From assembly GCF_904849725.1 (NCBI RefSeq), contig NC_058522.1, forward strand, positions 235,389,084-235,453,083: a DNA stretch of 64,000 bases, given 5' to 3'. Each line of letters begins with the position of its first letter. Position 1 is the first letter of the stretch. Below the pieces are notes generated by a model that was not told the DNA's origin, did not search any database, and saw only the letters and a program-made list of their open reading frames with translations. The translations under genes and the position numbers were made by a program. Positions 32,932 through 43,668 of the stretch are shown in pieces. The stretch is from Hordeum vulgare subsp. vulgare (Eukaryota > Streptophyta > Magnoliopsida > Poales > Poaceae).

Positions 32932-34429
32932 ACTCCCCCAAGCTTAGACCTCGCCTGTCCTCAAGCGAAAGCCGAGATCAATAAACATGCCCACATGTTT
33001 AGAGAGAGAGGTGTCGACAAAACAAGATACGAACATGCAGGCATCATGATCATTGTGAGAACAGCAATACCATCATATTATCTCTTATGCTAAAATGACA
33101 ATTCCTTCACAAAATAAAGCATGGATCAAGAACCTTACCGAGAATTAACAACCGATAGCCTTTAGTCATTGAAGCAATTGCAATTTATCACAACATCGGA
33201 AAGAGTCAAATAAGAGCTTGTAAAGCAAATCCACATACTCAATCATCTTTTTGTCTTCTACAATTACTACAACTCACGTGGTACTCATGAGATCAAAGTT
33301 TCAGCTGAACACAAAGAAAGATAGGGCTTATAGTTTCGCCTCCCAACCACTTACCTCAAGGGTAATGTCAACACTAATAGTTCATGAATACTTACTTCCA
33401 AGTTGACATATGAATATAGATCTTTCCCTAGCATATGACGTTAGCCAAGAAAAAAGGCGAAATAAGGAATTGGTGTAGATCACCATGACTCTTTCAAGGG
33501 CAAAAAGTAAAGGTACAAGATAGGCCCTTCGCAGAGGGAAGCAGAGGTTGTCATGCGCTTTTGAGGTTTGGATATGTGTCCTCTTAGTGTGGAGGAACGT
33601 CACTTTATATTGCCTCATGTGATAAAGAACTTTATTATGCAGTCTGTTGCTTTTATGTCTTCCTCATCACAGGTTCGTACAAAGCTTATTTTCCACACAC
33701 TAATAGATTATACATATTAGGGAGCAATTTTTATTGCTTGCACCGATGACAACTTACTTGAGGGATCTTATTCAATCCATACGTAGGTATGGTGGACTCT
33801 CATGGCAAAACTTGGTGCGGGAGTTTTGGCTAATATGAGGTGGAAGCAATCGTTACATGCTAAGGGATATCTAGTCATATAACATTGTTTGGAAACAACC
33901 AAACACAATTCATCATGTTGTCTTCCTTGTCCAGCATCTACTTCTAAGCATGTAATAGTTTAGTGAGTGTTCACAATCATGGATGGTGTCAAAGATGATA
34001 TATTTATATGTGAACCTCTCCTTCTTTATCACTTCCTATTAATTCCAACAATGACCAAGGTCTACGTTTGTCTAGCATCAACAGGTTTCAATCATCATTC
34101 TTTTTATATGTGAAGCCATCACTCCCCATAAGGTCATTGCATGATCTTTTCATGCTTATGTTCTTTTCTCATTCTTTTGATCATGGCATGAGGCAAGGCC
34201 CTTAACTAATACACTCTTTATTATATGGCTCACGAGCTCGAAAACATCGGGGGTGACACAAAGCAAAACTCAAGCCTAAAACACTAAGACCTTTATTCTA
34301 CTAGAGAAAGATAAAACCAAAAAGGAACAAACTAAAACAAAGGAAAAGGCAAAAGATGTGATGGTGATACGATACCGGGGCAACTCCCCCAAGCTTGGCA
34401 CTAGCCAAGGGGATTGCCCATACCCATGC
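32932..34429 (-). other. Element B 3' untranslated internal region
   Basis: The region is the counterpart of 29304-30847 of A, with the same blocks in reverse. It separates the accessory ORF from the polypurine tract and has no conserved frame. Confidence 0.65.
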
Positions 34430-34951
34430 TTAGTTGTCTTCCTTTGGAAGTGATGGTGGTGGAGTTGTTGCAACCTGGGTTTGATCCTCCGTCTTCCACG
34501 GCATAGGTGCTCCATCATGGAAAGATGATCGAGTCTCCGGAATCCTCAAATCTGCAGCCAACCGTATTGATTTAAATCTATACTCATACTCACAGTTTTG
34601 GTTCTGCAGGTCACAGATCTGGGCTTGTAGGTTATCAATTCTGTCATAGAGCCTGGAGAGGTGCTTCCTGATGTCATTGGCATCGATCTTGTGCTTGTTG
34701 GTGACCTCCGTGATCATCATGTGGTTGGCATTCAGTCCACGCTCCACCATCCCTTGGCACTTGAAGACTTGTTGATCCATTGCTTTGAGCCTCACCTCCA
34801 CGCTTCCGGTCTTCTTGGGGTCCTCAACATCATGGATGTGCAAGATCCCCTCACGCATCTCGATAGATTGAGGGTGTTGCAGCACTCCCGCGAGGTAAGG
34901 ATTGATGACCTTCTCGAAGATCTTGTCCTTCGGAGCTTTTGGGGACGCCAT
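34430..34951 (-). CDS. Element B accessory ORF (env position), coiled-coil protein unlike that of A
   Basis: An unbroken 173-codon frame runs from MASPKAPKDKIFEKVINPYL to PPPSLPKEDN. Middle segments (EVTNKHKIDANDIRKHLSRL, then YDRIDNLQAQICDLQNQN) form a strong leucine/isoleucine heptad helix. A basic segment and the tail DLRIPETRSSFHDGAPMPW follow. There is no signal peptide or transmembrane helix. Upstream leader (CGTTTCGAGCCTGTTTCTG) and downstream sequence (AAGGAAGACAACTAAGCA) are shared with A, but the coding body is unrelated by eye. The hairpin at 35087-35184 lies about 140 bp upstream. It remains open although gag and pol of B carry several lesions. Function unknown; it may be a Gag-interacting or nucleic-acid chaperone-like protein, which is only a guess. 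Confidence 0.6.
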   Translation of the reverse strand: MASPKAPKDKIFEKVINPYLAGVLQHPQSIEMREGILHIHDVEDPKKTGSVEVRLKAMDQQVFKCQGMVERGLNANHMMITEVTNKHKIDANDIRKHLSRLYDRIDNLQAQICDLQNQNCEYEYRFKSIRLAADLRIPETRSSFHDGAPMPWKTEDQTQVATTPPPSLPKEDN

Positions 34952-35086
34952 AGCGATCTAGATCTGCAGCAGAAACAGGCTCGAAACGAAAATAGAGGAA
35001 ATTTGCGTGATACGAGGATCACACCTTACGGGAGAATATATAATGATTTTTTCCAGACCAGAAGGAGTACTCCGCAAGAAAGCAGA

Positions 35087-35184
35087 GTCCGGGAGGCATG
35101 CGAGGTGGCCACAAGCCTCCCAGGCGCGGCCAGGGGGTGGCCTGCGCCTGGCAGCCTTGTCGCCTCCTCGTGCGCTTTCCGGAC
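35087..35184. other. GC-rich hairpin upstream of the accessory ORF of B
   Basis: The arms GTCCGGGAGGCATGCGAGG and CCTCGTGCGCTTTCCGGAC enclose CCACAAGCC, CCCAGGCGCGGCC and GGCCTGCGCCTGGCAGCC. It is equivalent to 28654-28753 in A. Confidence 0.65.
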
Positions 35185-35410
35185 TACTTTAAATTTTTCT
35201 ATTCTTTCAAAAATTCCAAAACGGAGAAAAAATCCTACTGGAAAAGTTTTTGAGTCTGTTTACTTACCGAATCACGTACCTCTTCGTTTTTAGAGTCTCA
35301 AACAGGCTGATAAATATCCCTTAGGTACTCCTCCGGAGTTATGGTATTGATAATATTGCTTTCAACATTTATGGGAGTACGTGAGATATAATGTTTGATT
35401 CTCTGCCCAT

Positions 35411-36241
35411 TTACCACTCTCGGAAAATTACCTTCCGTGTTGTTGATCTTGATGGCACCGGAACGATATACTTCCTCAACAATGTAAGGACCTTCCCACT
35501 TGGAGAGAAGCTTGCCTGCAATCTTAAACGAGAATTATATAGCAATACATAATCACCTACATTGAACTCACGCTTTTGTATCCTTTTATCGTGCCACCTC
35601 TTAACCTTTTCTTTGAACAACTTGGCATTCTCATATGCCTGAGTTCTCCATTCATCAAGCAAGCTAATATCAAATAACCTCTTCTCACCAGCAACTTTGA
35701 AATCAAAGTTGACTTCTTTGATTGCCCAATAAGCCTTGTGCTCTAGCTCAAGAGGTAAATGACATGCTTTACTGTAAACCATTTTGTACGGAGACATGCC
35801 CATGGGATTCTTAGGGGCAGTTCTATAAGCCCACAGTGCATCACCGAGCTTCTTAGATCAATTCTTTCTAGACCTATTGACAGTCTTTTGCAGAATTAGT
35901 TTAATCTCTCTATTTCTTAGCTCTACTTGACCACTGGACTGAGGGTGATAGGGAGACGCAATTCTATGGTTGACATCGTACTTAGCAAGCGTTTTACGGA
36001 AAGCACCATGAATGAAATGTGAACCACCATCGGTCATTAGATATCTAGGGACTCCAAATCTAGGGAAAATAACTTCTTTAAGCATCCTTATAGAGGTGTT
36101 GTGATCAGCACTACTAGTTGGGATAGCTTCTACCCAGTTAGTGACGTAATCAACAGCAACTAGGATATGAGTATACCCGTTGGATTTTGGAAAAGGTCCC
36201 ATATAATCAAAGCCCCAAAACATCAAATGGTTCAGTGACAA
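35411..36241 (-). pseudogene. Element B integrase core and C-terminus
   Basis: Two frames in one phase (35858-36241 and 35411-35803) are separated by a TGA near 35855 where A has Trp. The core has [21 protein letters not shown] (the usual Gly-Gly, changed to Gly-Arg in A) and [15 protein letters not shown], the full D,D,E triad. The rest carries [20 protein letters not shown] and GDYVLLYNS, after which a small indel (near 35525) scrambles the C-terminal segment. The upstream zinc domain is in the preceding frame. Confidence 0.8.
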
Positions 36242-37969
36242 GTGAATAACGCATAGGCATTTCCTGACGTTTACTGATATTACCTATTCTTTGACATTGG
36301 TCACAAGACAAGACAAACTTACGGGCATCCTTGAAGAGAGTGGGCCAATAGAAACCTGATTGCAATACCTTGTGTGAAGTTCTATCTCCCGCATGGTGTC
36401 CCCCGTAGGCCTCGGAGTGACACTTCTGTAGGATCTGTCCTTGTTCATGTTCAGGTACACAACGTCTGATAACACCATCTACTCCTTCCTTATAAAGGTG
36501 AGGATCATCCCAAAAGTAATGTCTCAAGTCAAAGGAGAATTTCTTCTTTTGCTGGTATGTGAAACTAGGTGTTATATATTTGGCAACGATATAGTTTGCA
36601 TAATCAGCATACCATGGTTCACTACGTGAAGTACTGATGACATTCAATTGCTCATCAGGAAAGCTATCATCAATAGGTTGTGGGTCATCAAGAACTTTCT
36701 CCAACCTAGACAAGTTATCTGCTACGGGGTTATCAGCACCCTTCCTGTCGACAACGTGCAAATCAAATTCTTGTAGCAAGAGAACCCATCTGATAAGTCT
36801 AGGTTTAGCGTCTTTCTTCTCCATGTGGTACTTAATAGCAGCGTGATCAGTGTGAATAGTGACTTTGGAATCAACTATGTAAGACCTGAACTTTTCACAT
36901 GCAAACACGACTGCTGAAAATTCCTTTTCCGTAGTAGCATAGTTTCTTTGGGCACTGTCTAGAGTTTTACTAACATAGTGAATAACATTCAACTTCTTAT
37001 CAACTCTTTGCCCTAGAACAGTACCAACAGCATAATCACTAGCATCACACATGATTTCAAAAGGTAAGTTCCAATCAAGTGGTTGAACAATAGGTGCAGT
37101 TATCAAGGCCTTCTTAAGTATCTCGAAGGCTTCCTCACAATCATCGTCAAAGACAAAAGGAATATCCTTTTGCAAGAGATTGGTAAGAGGCCTAGAAATC
37201 TTAGAGAAGTCTTTAATGAACCTTCTATAGAAACCACCATGACCAAGGAAACTTCTTATACCTTTGATATCTGTGGGGCATGGCATTTTCTCGATTGCAT
37301 GAACCTTAGCCTTATCGACTTCAATACCTCTTTCAGAAATTTTATGTCCTAAGATGATGCCTTCATTAACCATAAAGTGGCACTTCTCCCAATTCAAGAC
37401 AAGATTGGTATCTTTACATCTTTGCAAGACTCGGTCAAGGTTGCTGAGGCAATCATCAAAAGAAGACCCGTAAACGGAGAAGTCATCCATGAAAACCTCA
37501 ACAATCTTTTCACAAAAGTCAGAGAATATAGCCATCATACATCTTTGAAAGGTGGCAGGTGCATTACATAAGCCAAAAGGCATACATCTCCAAGCAAAGG
37601 TACCGAAAGGGCAGGTGAAAGTGGTTTTCTCCTGATCAGATTGTGCAACAGGTATTTGGGAGAAACCCGAATAACCATATAGAAAGGAGAAGTGTGTGTG
37701 TTTGGACAGTCTTTCTAGCATTTGGTCGATAAAAAGAAAAGGGTAGTGATCTTTCCTAGTGGCTTTATTCAATTTCGTAAATCGATCACCATCCTATAGC
37801 CAGTAATAATCCTCTGTGGGATCAATTCATCCTTATCATTAGGGACAACGGTAATACCTCCCTTCTTAGGGACGCAATGCACCGGACTCACCCAATCACT
37901 ATGAGCAACAGGATAGGTAATACCTGCTTCCAGGAGCTTTAGTATTTCTTTTCTTACTACCTCTTTCAT
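36207..37969 (-). pseudogene. Element B reverse transcriptase, RNase H and integrase zinc domain
   Basis: The 521-residue frame (36207-37772) is the longest in the window. It carries RT from [16 protein letters not shown] through FMDDF to [20 protein letters not shown], then RNase H ([42 protein letters not shown]), the linker [16 protein letters not shown] and the HHCC domain ([21 protein letters not shown]). The RT N-terminus (LEAGITYPVAHSDWVSPVHC) is in 37769-37969. A one-base loss near 37770 separates it from the rest. A one-base gain near 36220 ends the frame at PFDVLGL, before the integrase core. Catalytic residues are intact. Confidence 0.85.
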
Positions 37970-38164
37970 CTTAGGATTTAATCTCCGTTGATGATCAACA
38001 ACTGGTTTAGAATGAGGATCGGTTTTAATCTTGTGTTGGCATAGAGTGGGACTAATGCCCTTAAGATCATCAAGAGTATATCCAATAGCAGCACGGTGCT
38101 TCCTCAGAGTTTTTAGTAACTTCTTTTCTTCATGATCTGAGAGGCTAGCTCTAATAATAACAGT

Positions 38165-38926
38165 TTATATCTCTTTTTCATCAAGATAAGCATACTTAAG
38201 AGTATTAGGCAACTGTTTAAGCTCGAACACAGGATCACCCTTTGGTGGGGGTGGATCCCCAAGCAGTTCAACACGCAAATTATTCTTAAGGATAGGATAT
38301 TGTTCTAAGACAACTCTATCTATCTCATCCCGTTCATCCATACGCATATCATTTTCATTCTCAAGCAAGTATTGCTCTAAGGGATCAGTAGGAGGCACGG
38401 CAATAGAAGCTAAGGCAATAGTTTCATCCTTACTAGGCAACTCTTTTTCATGAGGTTGTCTACCAAACTTGGAGAAATTGAACTCGTGTGACACACCTTC
38501 AAATCCAACAGTGATAGTTTGCTTCTCACAGTCAATATGAGCATTGACAGTACTGAGAAAAGGTCTACCAAATATGATGGGACAAAAGCTATATTGTGTG
38601 GTAGCAAGAACGAGGAAATCAGCAGGATACTTCGTTTTACCACACAAGACTTCAACATCTCTAACAATTCCCACAAGGCAGATAGTATCTCTATTGGCAA
38701 GCTGAATAGTGACATCAATGGGTTCTATCTTGACAGGTGCAATCTCGTCTTTAATTTCATTATATAAGGATTGAGGTATTGCACTAACAATAGCACCCAC
38801 GTCACATAAACCATGATAACAATGATCTCCTATCTTAACAGAAACAACAGGCGTGCCAACAACATGCCTATGTTTGTCTCTAGCATGTGGTTTAGGAATT
38901 CTTGCAGCATCTTCACAGAAGTGCAT
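38165..38926 (-). pseudogene. Element B protease
   Basis: The 253-residue frame starts in FCEDAARIPKPHARDKHRH and has the active-site block GDHCYHGLCDVGAIVSAIPQ (Asp-Val-Gly-Ala), the second block CPIIFGRPFLSTVNAHIDC, and a charged linker DEIDRVVLEQYPILKNNL toward RT. It ends at YLDEKEI before a stop at 38165, where A reads on. It would release Gag and Pol products. It is cleaner than the counterpart in A. Confidence 0.7.
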
Positions 38927-39245
38927 ATCATGGCCATCAACATTGTTGGACAGGAGATCTTTGATAACAGCAATGCTAGGTTCAACTCTAATTTTCTCAG
39001 GGGGTGTAGGTGTTCAAATGTGGCCCCTACGTATCACAGTTGAAGCTTTAGAATGATCCTTTATCCTAACAGGGAAAGGTGGTTTCTCAATGTAAGCACT
39101 GGGAACAATAGGATCATTATAGGCAATGACTCTCTCTTCGACTGGATTGGGTTTAACTACATTGACTTCTAAGGAGGATGATATTTAAACCACTTCTGTT
39201 TGGGGAGATCAATATGAGCAGCAAATGATTCACACAATGAAGCTA

Positions 39246-40022
39246 CTATCTAGAGTCAAGTCCATACTTAGCGCTAAAATCACAAAAAGTATTTGTTTCA
39301 ACAAAGGATTTAACACAATCAAACTTGAAATTCATACCTGGCTCATTACCTTCATCAAGCTCCCAATCTTCAGAGTTGCGTTTAATTCTCTGCAATAAAG
39401 TCCATTTGAAGTCAATATCTCTCTTCATAAAAGAACCGGTACAAGAAGTGTCAAGCATGGTGCAATCATCATGAGAAAGCCGAGCATAGAAGTTCTGAAT
39501 GATAATTTCTCTCGAGCGCTCATGGTTGGGGCATGAATATAACATTGATTTAAGCCTCCCCCAAGCTTGAGCGATGCTTCCTTTGTCACGAGGCCAAAAA
39601 TTATAAATATAATTCCGATCATGATATACTAAATGCATAGGATAAAACTTTTGATGAAATTCCTATTTCAACCGATTGTAGTTCCATGATCCAGTATCAT
39701 CACATAGCCTATACCATGTCAACGCCTTATCCCTCAAAGATAAGGGAAAGACCTTCTTCTTGACCTCATCCTCGGGCAAACCTGCAAGCTTAAATAAACC
39801 ACAAACTTCATCTACATAGATTAGTAGCTAGTTTAGATGTGATGTTCCATCTCTTGTAAAAGGATTAGCCAGCAGTTTCTCAAGCATACCCGAAGGAAAT
39901 TCATAGCAAATATTTTCAGTAGGTGCAGCAGGTTGAGGAGCAACTATTTGTGCTTCCGTTCGATGTGAAGATACCTCGAACAAGCCCCTCAAAGGATTAG
40001 TTTCCATAGTGACAAGTGACAA
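39246..40022 (-). pseudogene. Element B gag
   Basis: The start METNPLRGLFEVSSHRTEAQ is at 40022; the first frame ends at 39828 in NPFTRDGTSHLN. The Gag core continues in other frames (KVFPLSLRDKALTWY region), then 39246-39638 (MHLVYHDRNYIYNFWPRDKG, PNHERSREIIIQNFYARLSH). At least two breaks occur. Comparison with A gives the intact order at each point where one copy is broken. Confidence 0.65.
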
Positions 40023-40084
40023 TGAATTTCAGCACACTATATAAATGTTTCCTTACCAATTTCCACTTACCAAAGGCGCTTCAC

Positions 40085-40102
40085 TCCCCGGCAACGGCGC
40101 CA
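40085..40102 (-). promoter_or_regulatory. Element B primer-binding site (tRNA-Asp type)
   Basis: TGGCGCCGTTGCCGGGGA on the - strand lies 11 bases after the 5' LTR. It matches the expected complement of plant tRNA-Asp without a mismatch. Confidence 0.8.
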
Positions 40103-40113
40103 GAAAAGAGTCT

Positions 40114-41638
40114 TGATGACACACAAGTATAGGGGATCTATCCTAGTCCTTTTGATAAGTAAGAGTGTCGAACCCAATGAGGAGCACAAGGATCTGACAA
40201 GTGGTTTTCAGCAAGATAATATCCACAAGCACTCAAATTATCGGTAACAAGTAGTTGTGTGGTGAGATGATTTGTAGCAAGTAGCAAGTAACAAATGTAA
40301 CAATGGTGCAGCAAAGTGGCACAATCCCTTTTGTATCAAGGGACAAGCCTCGACAGAGTCTTATAGGAGGTAAAACGCTCCCCGGGACACATGGGAATTT
40401 CTGTCAAGCTAGTTTTCATCATGTTCATATGATTCGTGTTCGCTACTTTGATAGTTTGATATGTTGGTGGACCGGCGCTTGGGTACTGCCCTTACTTGTA
40501 CAAGCATCCCACTTATGATTAACCCCTCTCGCAAGCATCCGCAACTACGAAAGAAGAATTAAGACAAAGTCTAACCATAGCATTAAACTAGTGGATCCAA
40601 ATCAACGCCTTGCGAAGCAACGCATAAACTAGGGTTTAAGCTTCTGTCACTCTAGCAACCCATCATCTACTTACTACTTCCCAATGCCTTCCTCTAGGCC
40701 CAAATAATGGTGAAGTGTTATGTAGTCGACGTTCACATAACACCACTAGAGGAAAAACAACATACAACGCATCAAAATATCGAACGAATACAGAATTCAC
40801 ATGACTACTTATAGCTAGACTTGCCCCATGTCCTCAGGAACAAAAGTAACTACTCACAAAGCATAATCATATTCATGACCAGAGAGGTAATGAATAGAAT
40901 CAAGGATCTGAACATATAATCTTCCACCAAGCAATCCAACTAGCATCAACTACAAAGAGTAATTAACACTACCAGCAACCTTACAGGTACCAATCGGAGT
41001 CGCGAGACGGAGATTGGTTACAAGAGATGAACTAGGGTTTGGAGATGAGATGGTGCTGATGAAGATGTTGATGGTGATGAGTCCCCTCCGATGAGACGAG
41101 TGTTGGTGATGACGATGGCGATGATTTCCCCCTCCGGGAGGGAAGTTTCCCCGACAGGATCGTCCTGCCGGAGCTCTAGATTGGTTCTGCTCAAGTTCCG
41201 CCTCGTGACGGCGGTGAATCCTCCGAAAAGCCTCCTCCTGATTTTTTTTTCTGGAACGAAACCCTTCTTGTAGCAAAAGAGGGGGGCCAGAGGTCCATCT
41301 GGGGGCCCACAAGCCCCTAGGCGCGGCCAGGGGGGAGGCCGCGCCTAGCAGGTTTGTGGCCTCCTGGTGGCGCCCCTGTGGTACTTCTTCGGCCCAGTAT
41401 TTTTTATAAATCCCAAAAAAATCCTTCTTTATTTTCACGGCTTTTGGAGTTGCGCAGAATAGCTATCTCAAACTTTCTCCTTTTCCAGGCCAGAATTCCA
41501 GTTGTCGGCATTCTCCCTCTTCATGTAAACCTCGCAGAATAAGAGAGAAAAGGCATAAGTATTGTACCGTGAAGTGTAATAACAGCCCAAAAAGCGATAA
41601 ATATCAACACGAAAGCATGATGCAAAATGGACGTATCA
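40114..41638 (-). repeat. Element B 5' LTR
   Basis: The LTR is 1,525 bp, from TGATACGTCC at 41638 to GTGTCATCA at 40114, the same length as the 3' LTR. The hairpin lies at 41287-41381. Confidence 0.85.
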
Positions 41639-41643
41639 ACTCA

Positions 41644-42606
41644 TCACCATCAACATCTTCATCAGCACCATCTCATCTCCAAACCCTAGTTCATCTCTCG
41701 TAACCAATCACATCTCGCGACTACGATTGGTACTTGTAAGGTTGCTAGTAGTGTTAATTACTCTTTGTAGTTGATGCTAGTTGGATTACTCGGTGGAAGA
41801 TTACATGTTCAGATCCTTGATGCTATTCAATACCACTCTGGTCATGAACATAATTATGCTTTGTGAGTAGTCACTTTTGTTCCTGAGGACATGGGATAAG
41901 TCTTGCTATAAGTAGTCATGTGAATTTGGCATTCGTTCGATATTTTGATGCGTTGTATGTTGTTTTTCTTCTAGTGGTGTTATGTGAACATAGACTACAT
42001 AACACTTCACCATTATTTGGGCCTAGAAGAAAGTATTGGGAAGTAATAAGTAGATGATGGGTTGCTAGAGTGACAGAAGCTTAAACCCTAGTTTATGCGT
42101 TGCTTCGTAAGGGGTTGGTTTGGATCCACTAGTTTAATGCTATGGTTAGACTTAGTCTTAATTCTTCTTTCGTAGTTGTGGATGCTTGCGAGAGGGGTTA
42201 ATCATAAGTGGGATGTTTGTCCAAGTAAGGACAGCACCCAAGCACTGGTCCAACCACATATCAAACTATCAAAGTAGCGAACGCGAATCATATGAACATG
42301 ATGAAAACTAGCTCGATAGAAATTCCCATGTGTCCTCGGGAGCACTTTACCTCCTATAAGAGTTTGTTCAGGCTTGTCCCTTGCTACAAAAGGGATTGGG
42401 CCACTTTGCTGCACCTTTTTTACTTTTGTTACTTGCTACTTGCTACGAATCATCTTATCACACAACTATCTGTTACCGATAATTTCAGTGCTTGCAGAGA
42501 ATACCTTGCTAAAAACCACTTGTCAGTTCCTTCTGCTCCTCGTTGGGTTCGACACTCTTACTTCTCGAAAGGACTATGATAGACCCCCTACACTTGTGGG
42601 TCATCA
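41644..42606 (+). repeat. Element A, LTR3, second part
   Basis: The LTR resumes after B's right target duplication (ACTCA, 41639-41643) with TCACCATCAACATC and runs to CTTGTGGGTCATCA at 42606. The two parts sum to 1,522 bp, close to the 1,525-bp LTRs of B. This part includes GAGTAGTCACTTTTGTTCC and the conserved terminal segment also seen in LTR2. Confidence 0.8.
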
Positions 42607-42900
42607 TCATGCTATTTTTCAAATATCAGTATGCTTATTTTCTATTTCAAAATAAACATTTTTCAAGGTTATTTGAAAACGAGGTTACTATTTTGATACA
42701 AATTTGAAATTTTGTGCTCATAATAATAGGTTTGTGAGGAAATCCAACGTTCTATTTTCGTATGTATATGATTTTTTAGTTTCTATTTTATATTTCAAAT
42801 ATGAAATTTGACTACACTTTGAACATATTTCAGCAATATTTTATGTAAAAAATTAAAAAATACAGAAAACAACTTCACTAAAAATGCATTGTTTGATCGA
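42607..42900. repeat. Continuation of the AT-rich GCATGC repeat, right of element A
   Basis: Immediately after the end of A's last LTR the sequence reads TCATGCTATTTTTCAAAT and then ATCAGTATGCTTATTTT, the same motif family seen at 3780-4486. Further right it grades into plain AT-rich DNA. The repeat on both sides supports the boundaries of A. Confidence 0.7.
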
Positions 42901-43103
42901 TGTTGATAAATCATAAGTAGCCTACCATCTCGAACTATCCATAATAAAATGAGGTAACCAATCAAACGAGGAATTTAGAAAGATAGTGGTAGTCCATCAA
43001 ATACGTCAAATACATCTGAAACAAGGTGGATCACGGCATGGAAAACTGTCTCATTCAGTTTGTTCTCAATTTTTTTACCCCAGAAATCCTTCTGTATTTC
43101 ACT

Positions 43104-43207
43104 TCATAGCTGCAGAAGTTAACTTCACAGCTCTTATTCCCACAGCCTTTGGTACATTCCTAGCAGGACTTTTTGTCTTCATCACCCCTTTGGCCTGACC
43201 ACCTTTC
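43104..43207 (-). other. Candidate last exon of the FAR1-like gene, duplicated segment
   Basis: After a possible acceptor (CTCTAG), the - strand reads RKGGQAKGVMKTKSPARNVP, then KAVGIRAVKLTSAAMK and a stop. The exon at about 43250-43378 reads KKKHDDKEVPARNVASKGAR and RKLVKLVSVL. The shared PARNV-K-R-VKL pattern suggests the two exons arose by duplication. Splicing is inferred only. Confidence 0.4.
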
Positions 43208-43524
43208 CTAGAGTCGTTCATGTAAAATTTCATAAACGTCAACACAGTACTAGCAAAGACCTGACTTGTAGAGCGGACACGTAAGTACAGACACTAACTT
43301 CACTAGTTTTCTTCGTGCACCCTTTGATGCGACATTCCTAGCAGGCACTTCCTTGTCATCGTGCTTTTTCTTCCTGCAAAAAAATAAATAGATGAATATG
43401 CAGCCAGCATTCGAAAACATGTTTAAGTACGCACAATTGTGGTAGTCCCACTTGTTTAGTTTTGCATAATCCTCTTCTGCAACCTCCAATGGTCCCTTCC
43501 TAGCCCTCCTAATCCCACCATCTT

Positions 43525-43668
43525 CTGCATCTGAATCTTCCTCTTCTTCTGCATCTGAATCTTCCTCTTCTTCTGCATCTGAATCTTCCTCTTCTTCTCC
43601 ATCTGAATCTTCCTCTTCTTCTGTATCTGCCTCTGTCTCTTCTTCTGTATCTGCCTCTGTCTCTGAGT
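43525..43668 (-). repeat. 24-bp tandem repeat coding EEEEDSDA
   Basis: Six consecutive 24-bp units start at 43525, 43549, 43573, 43597, 43621 and 43645. The first four read in the gene frame as EEEEDSDA or EEEEDSDG; the last two diverge to ETEADTEE. Because 24 is a multiple of three, copy-number change keeps the frame. The repeat lies in the acidic C-terminal tail of the FAR1-like gene. Confidence 0.75.

Larger units (their letters stand above)
31407..41638 (-). mobile_element. Element B: Athila-type Gypsy LTR retrotransposon, structurally complete
   Basis: It is 10,232 bp long with two LTRs of exactly 1,525 bp (31407-32931 and 40114-41638) and a perfect target duplication ACTCA (31402-31406, 41639-41643). 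Internal order on the - strand is primer site, gag, PR, RT-RNaseH, IN, accessory ORF, polypurine tract. It belongs to the same family as A and sits inside LTR3 of A in opposite orientation. In the first roughly 210 bp from the LTR 3' ends I count about 19 differences between the LTRs, so the insertion is not recent. All pol frames are broken. Confidence 0.85.
4487..42606 (+). mobile_element. Element A: Athila-type Gypsy LTR retrotransposon, tandem LTR-int-LTR-int-LTR, with nested insertions
   Basis: A begins TGATACGTCC at 4487 and ends GGGTCATCA at 42606. It is flanked by ACATG (4482-4486) and TCATG (42607-42611), a near-perfect 5-bp duplication. Three LTR copies of the same family lie in one orientation: 4487-5178 (cut by C), 12049-12761 (internally deleted) and 30848-42606 (split by B). 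A 3' internal fragment with its polypurine tract (11261-12048) precedes LTR2, and a full internal domain (12762-30847, split by D) follows it. Domain order gag-PR-RT-RNaseH-IN marks Gypsy. The tRNA-Asp-type primer site and the [18 protein letters not shown] motif after integrase point to the Athila lineage. All reading frames are broken. Confidence 0.7.

Noticed and set aside
43525..43668. CRISPR-like or regulatory direct-repeat array
   Set aside because: The units are contiguous without spacers, a multiple of three long, and translate in the gene frame, so this is a coding minisatellite.
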